Shown here: one piece after another, positions 59,801 to 64,000 of the stretch
Position numbering within the stretch: position 1 is the first letter of the stretch
How the letters are laid out: each line of letters begins with the position of its first letter
DNA from: Phascolomyces articulosus
Taxonomy: Eukaryota; Mucoromycota; Mucoromycetes; Mucorales; Lichtheimiaceae
Length of the DNA stretch: 64,000 nucleotides
NCBI GenBank assembly: GCA_025677815.1
Contig: JAIXMP010000039.1
Coordinates: 289,787-353,786 of the forward strand
Direction of reading: 5' to 3'
Made by a program: the position numbers and the translations under genes
The notes under the pieces: generated by a model
What the model saw: only the letters and a program-made list of their open reading frames with translations
The model's database searches: none
What the model was told of the DNA's origin: nothing

Positions 59801-59980
59801 CTGGTACAAGCTTATCTTTATGTACGGGCACGACGACTGAATGTGATTATTCAACCAAATTTAAAATTTATGTACGAAATGCTACAATTGGAACAACATT
59901 TAATAGGCAAAACGACAATCTCCTGGCCCATTCTTAGCAAAGAAATTCACTTGTTAAATATGTCTTATCGTGAAGCATGA
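56849..59980 (+). CDS. PPS1: Dual-specificity protein phosphatase, Pps1-like
   Basis: Exons 56849-57749, 57903-58051, 58184-59576 and 59694-59980 give 909 residues (yeast Pps1 is about 800). The N-terminal 300 are acidic and Gln-rich, then a conserved block (GITADQFATIQNLY, FFGVRKSIVPKHRG). There are two phosphatase-like domains. The first has HCSDGYTETS around Cys461, with Glu where the active-site Arg should be, so it is a pseudophosphatase; this degenerate motif also occurs in yeast Pps1. The second has a complete HCRVGVSRSA (Cys about 828) followed by the usual AYLYVRARR and PNLKFMYEM. A long acidic, Asn/Gln-rich insert (about 545-715) separates them. Pps1 acts on Tyr/Ser/Thr phosphates and is tied to S-phase and MAPK control. 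Intron 3 lies just before the active-site exon. Confidence 0.92.
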
Positions 59981-60830
59981 TGAATAAGAATATATATAAT
60001 AATAACATTTAATTTTCTTAAAATAATATAATATAATAATAATAGTGATGGCTGTGGCTGTTACTATTAATCCACTAAAATGATAAAACAGGTCACTCAC
60101 TCGATCTAACATTTTTTTTTGTGTTGGATAGCATCCACCGGTATCTAAGCGGATAATTGTTGGTACAACCTGAAAATATGGAGATGAGATGTTATTCATC
60201 TGATCATTCTAGAAAATAACGCTTCACTACGCAGTTATCCTTCGATTGGATGATTCTAGATCAGATTCTTTTCATACCAATGTCATGACCTTCAATGAGT
60301 TCTTCATTACGGTCTATATATATCCAACACTTTATATACTTTGTCATTATTCTTGTGGGTTCCGGATAAACACTAGTAATACTATATGATTGATACATTC
60401 ATTCCCTGCGAAAAGCGAGATTAAATGGGTTTATCAAATTAAGAAGAGGATCAGCATATTATCTTAGTATTGATCTTACCTTGTTGATGAGGATATGTAC
60501 AGACAACTACTTATTGTCTTAGACGTGATGGGTAGGCATGCCTTGATTGAACAGAAGGCTGAAATAATTGTGCCAAAGAAAGTCACGAGATAGATGATGA
60601 GAGGGAAGGCATGGAATGTTTAAATAAAAACCTATATATTTATTCACTTGGTATCCCCATGTAGAGATGAAAAAAACTTTTCTAGGAAATTTTAACAGCC
60701 AAGATCATCTCCAAAACAGTCAACCAAGGAACCGTTTATAATACGTTTAAATATATGATTAATATTCCTTTCTACTGAGAAATTATTGATATTAACATAT
60801 ATTAATATGTAAATATTTCAAAATTACTAT

Positions 60831-60957
60831 GGGCGCAGCAAGATCCACACTAGGGGCGCAGCAGACCAGGGGTCATTTTAGTATCACGCTGCGCCCTTGG
60901 TCAAAATTATTTTTGTTACTTCCTTCATCTAATTTATTTACGCTGCTCCCTTGATCA
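60831..60957. repeat. Direct and inverted GGGCGCAGC repeats
   Basis: GGGCGCAGCA occurs at 60831-60840 and 60854-60863. GCTGCGCCC in opposite orientation is at 60888-60896. A second unit (CGCTGCTCCCTTGATCA) sits at 60941-60957, 54 bases after CGCTGCGCCCTTGGTCA (60887-60903), so the two are diverged direct repeats. The block is GC-rich within very AT-rich DNA. It looks like the end or remnant of a small mobile element (MITE/Helitron-like) or a protein-binding array. Confidence 0.5.
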
Positions 60958-61300
60958 GAATTTACCTTTTGTTTTTATATTTCTGATTTAATGATATAAT
61001 GGTAACAGTACCAAGTTTACAAAAATTCAATATATAATTACATATATTAGTAATTTAACCTACACAAGGACACAATAGATAGTGTCTTAAATTCTTGTTT
61101 TGTGTTAGTTTTTTTTTTAAAAAAAAAAGACAGATAAAATTATAGAAAAAATAAAGAGAAAGGAAATGGCCGCTATTTGTGAATAAAGGACTAGTGCTGG
61201 ATAAATGGATATAGAGGTACATGTATAGTGGAAGAAATAATGTAGGAAAATATAAAACATAAAAAAAATAAAGCGAAGTAGAAAGTAATATTTAACAATT

Positions 61301-61594
61301 TTAGGCAGACTCATCAGTGTTACTATCATCTTCTTCCATATAATAGTTTTTGCCAAAATCGTCACTTTCATGTAATATTGTTTTCGCCTCTGCATATGTA
61401 ATACCACCCCGATCTTCTTGTATTAAGCAGAGGATACATCCAGATACAAGGACAATTTGGATAAACAAGATTGGAGTACTTGGGCGAGTGTCTTCAATTG
61501 TTATTGACCCAGTATTAAGAAGCTCTTCCTGCAATACACGAAGAACAATGGCTGCACCCTTAAATCCGCACTCCCTTATTTTACCCTCACTTTT
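61301..61594 (-). pseudogene. Orphan ORF, possible 3' exon or truncated gene
   Basis: An open stretch of about 97 codons reads IRECGFKGAAIVLRVLQEEL, then PSTPILFIQIVLVSGCILCL (hydrophobic), and ends YYMEEDDSNTDESA stop. No good ATG starts it. A TTGCAG before GAAGAGCTTC could be an acceptor, in which case it is the last exon of a minus-strand gene whose 5' part is missing or beyond the repeats at 61584. I do not recognise the family. Confidence 0.35.
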
Positions 61595-61748
61595 TCAAGT
61601 TGAGTTTTAAAATTTTTTAGAATAATTTTGCCCTCAATTTTTACCCTCAATTTTTGCTAAGAGAAAAAATCTTTTGAAAAAAACAAAGTAAAAAAAAAAA
61701 ATAGATTTTGACAATTGCAAACATGGAACTAGTACATTTACAACAACG

Positions 61749-62006
61749 ATGTCATGGAACACATGTACTATATGCTATTTTTGCCGTAGATTACGAAACA
61801 CAACTCATAAATGGCGCTTCAATTATAAATCGAAAGAGAAAAATGGAGAAACAATTCAGAACGGTATAGGTAATAATATTATAATAAAACCACATAACAA
61901 TTATTTTTTATATATAGGAAAAGATAAACCATTTCAACGGAGCATTGCCAAACATGAATCGTACGATGTATTAAATATTGAAAGAGGAATCAGAGGTATA
62001 AAGTAA
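61749..62006 (+). CDS. Unassigned 85-residue Cys-rich ORF
   Basis: This frame starts MSWNTCTICYFCRRLRNTTHKW, with closely spaced Cys and His residues resembling the edge of a zinc-binding module, then Lys-rich sequence and QRSIAKHESYDVLNIERGI. A 54-base in-frame segment (61864-61917) has GT...TATAG borders and could be an intron. An overlapping frame from 61723 (MELVHLQQRCH) suggests a former frameshift. It may be a relic of a transposase zinc ribbon; no firm family. Confidence 0.3.
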   Translation: MSWNTCTICYFCRRLRNTTHKWRFNYKSKEKNGETIQNGIGNNIIIKPHNNYFLYIGKDKPFQRSIAKHESYDVLNIERGIRGIK

Positions 62007-62953
62007 GAATGGGTTGAATGGAAGGAAGTGTATTGTGTATAGTCATGGTAAACCTTTTTTACTAATTATTTTCAACCTTCTCTTTATATATATACCCGAT
62101 CTTTTTTTTGTTTTCTGTTGCATCATCACCACTACCACCACTACACCACAATAATTATATATTTATAACGATACGAACTATAGCAACATGTTTTGGAAAA
62201 AAAAACTATGCATAATACTAGGTATGTTGAAATCATGTAAAAAATAAAAAGATAGTTTTTTTTATCAACTTTTCTTAATGATTACCGTTTTATTTTACAG
62301 GGAATACACACACATATTTTTTTTATTTACAATGTTCAATCCATTCAGTATTGCAATACCAATTCAATAAATAAAAGGACGATACTCTTAGCAACATAAC
62401 AGTACACAGACGTTAAGGAAATTGGATTATTATGATAGATGGATATAAAGGGGGGAATATATTTTTTTATATATTATCACAGTATTATGATCTTCATTTA
62501 TATTTTACAACACTACTATACTACAATGAACAGCATGAATATATTACCAACGTAAAAATCGAACTGACCTGTTCATTAATGGAATTGTATTGGATTAATG
62601 TTCAGCTTTTTTCTTTTCAACTATTCTAGATGTTGTAGGTCTTTTTTTTTAAATCTGAAAGATAGATAAAAGTAGATAAAAAGAATGAAATGATAGAAAT
62701 AAATTATTATGGCTATTCATATCGATATAAATATATGGAAGGGTTTAATAGAGTAGTAAAGCATAAAAAACGGATACACATAGATAAAACAGTATGGAAG
62801 GACAGAGAAAATGAAGTGTAACAAAAGAATTAATTAAATAGAAAGTATACTCTTTTTCTTTTTTTCTCCCTTTTATCCTTTTTCATCTTATTATAAGATA
62901 TTACTTTACTTCTCTTTATTTTTTCAATTTCAATCAAATTTTACTTTTTTACT

Positions 62954-64000
62954 ATGGATCAACAACCAGCTAATAATCACCAAGTTCTTACAAAAGATAC
63001 AATCCAAAATGCACTTGTTCATTCAGCAATTCCTGGCGTTTCTGCTCTTGTACCAGAACAAAAATTTTATGTTCGTGCTGATCAAAAGGATGATTGCTTA
63101 ACTCTTATTTCTGAATTGTGCAGTGCTCGATGGGTTCAAAAAAATAAACGATTTGGTTCTTCAGTCATCTACAATGAACTACTTTATTGTCATCGTGCTG
63201 GTCAGTATATACCTAGACGGGAGGTTCGATTAGCCCAAAAGGATTCAAAAAAATGTGGTTGTCAAGGTGCCCTATGAATCAGAATCTACAATAGTGTTCC
63301 TGATGAGTGTGAATTTGAAATGCTTCATAACCATACCAATCATGTTTGTGGTAGTAGTGAGGATGTCCATACTTAGGACTAACTACTGAAGTAGTTCAAT
63401 CAATTAAAAGACAACTAAGTGAAGGACGCAACTGCCGTGATATTCGGATGACTATTTTACGTCAACTTGATTCAGTTGTTGGGGATAGTAATACTGGTCA
63501 AAGAAGGGTCCATTATGAGGATGTATATAATATAATGAATAAGGTATACTATAATATAAAGGTGTATTTCAGTATTAAATATAATTAATTAATATAACAA
63601 ATCTGCTATTTTTTATATTGATTTAGTTGAAAAAGGACCTCTATGAATTTAATCAGAATGATATGCTATCAGTACAGATTTGGCTTGAAGAAAAACTTCC
63701 ACAAGATAATTACATTATTTTTAATAGTAATCCATCAGATTATACAAGCAACAACAATGTTTTTTCATTTGGTTTCATATCACCAACACAACAGTACCAT
63801 TTGCAACATGCTACATCTGTTTGTATGGATGCTACATATAAAATAACCTCACGTGTCAATGATATAATGTATACCATTGTAACAAAAGACCAACATACAG
63901 GGACAGGTTATCCAATTGCGTACATGTTTACAAATAATCATTCCTCCCCACCAATTCAACAATGGTTACTTTTTCTTCGTAATACCTGCAACTTTATGAT
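62954..64000 (+). mobile_element. MULE-type transposase gene, degenerate, cut by the window end
   Basis: Starts MDQQPANNHQVLTKD, with a zinc-binding-like domain ending KKCGCQGAL. It continues through RIYNSVPDECEFEMLHNHTN, then QSIKRQLSEGRNCRDIRMTI, DSNTGQRRVHYEDVYNIM, an intron (63544-63628) and LKKDLYEFNQNDML. The core is VCMDATYKITS...YTIVTKDQHTGTGYPIAYMF, the first catalytic Asp region of Mutator-like (MULE) transposases, with Asp at 63828-63830. The frame is broken: a TGA at 63275-63277 and a one-base shift near 63370 (TAG, TAA) before coding resumes. So this copy is probably inactive. The rest of the DDE core and the far terminal repeat lie outside the window. Confidence 0.8.

Larger units (their letters stand above)
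59981..62953. other. Intergenic and mobile-element-rich region
   Basis: Three kilobases between PPS1 and the transposase. It contains a GC-rich repeat cluster (60831-60957), a minus-strand orphan ORF (61301-61594), CCCTCA-type subrepeats (61584-61649), a plus-strand Cys-rich ORF (61749-62006) and leader-like AT-rich DNA. No standard host gene recognised. Confidence 0.55.

Noticed and set aside
59954..60199. 81-residue minus-strand frame overlapping the PPS1 3' end
   Set aside because: Ends in low-complexity Ile/Tyr sequence; a TTTTCAG inside it hints at an acceptor but no upstream exon was found.
61117..61407. Minus-strand 96-residue frame
   Set aside because: Mostly Phe/Ile/Tyr from AT-rich DNA; overlaps the better-supported orphan ORF in another frame.

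Overview
This window is an AT-rich fungal nuclear segment. Genes are split by short introns (about 40-110 bases) with GTAAG/GTATG-like donors and TAG/CAG acceptors. Gene content and protein similarity point to an early-diverging fungus, most likely Mucoromycota (Mucorales-like): a Dhh1 helicase, Hul5, Gpi11/PIG-F, Fes1, Cwc25, ribosomal protein S0, Rom2-type Rho GEFs, a HET-domain protein of the kind common in Mucorales, NmrA-like Rossmann proteins and a MULE transposon. I worked out exon joins by hand from splice signals and reading phase; no alignment or RNA data were available.

Left part (1-10.5 kb, compact): the 3' end of an M28 (PSMA-like) peptidase gene (+) converges on a seven-transmembrane receptor gene with a very long cytoplasmic tail (-). 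Then come a 122-residue protein carrying only the N-terminal domain of the Nug1/GNL3L ribosome-assembly GTPases (-), DHH1 (-), and CWC25 (+), divergent from DHH1.

From 10.5 to 17.5 kb lies a sparse region holding one NmrA-like gene (14.6 kb), GC-rich boxes, a TATA-bearing promoter-like unit with no gene behind it, and a perfect palindrome. A C2H2 zinc-finger gene (17.6 kb) with a clear TATA box ends it.

Middle (18.8-32.5 kb): GPI11/PIG-F, a 13-exon HUL5/UBE3C ubiquitin ligase, a 48-residue secreted peptide gene (-), FES1, a second candidate secreted peptide (-), a stretch of decayed coding sequence, and ribosomal protein S0 (uS2).

Right part (33.6-60 kb) is dominated by three Rom2-like Rho GEF genes. 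A full-length DEP-DH-PH-CNH gene (33.6-38.3 kb) is followed in tandem by a shortened DH-PH copy (39.5-41.3 kb) that shares intron-spanning tracts of complete identity with it, which looks like gene conversion. A third, diverged DEP-DH-PH-CNH gene lies at 48.5-53.7 kb on the minus strand. Between them are a HET-domain gene and a second NmrA-like gene. Next come an ARL6IP4-like splicing-associated protein and a Pps1-type dual phosphatase with one dead and one live CX5R site.

The end of the window (60.8-64 kb) is mobile-element territory: a cluster of direct and inverted GC-rich repeats, two unassigned ORFs, and the start of a degenerate MULE transposase that runs off the edge. Functionally, many genes fit wall-integrity and Rho signalling (three GEFs, PIG-F, the phosphatase and the receptor) or RNA metabolism and protein quality control (DHH1, CWC25, ARL6IP4, HUL5, FES1, S0). 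They are independent eukaryotic genes, not an operon. No tRNA, rRNA or CRISPR was seen.
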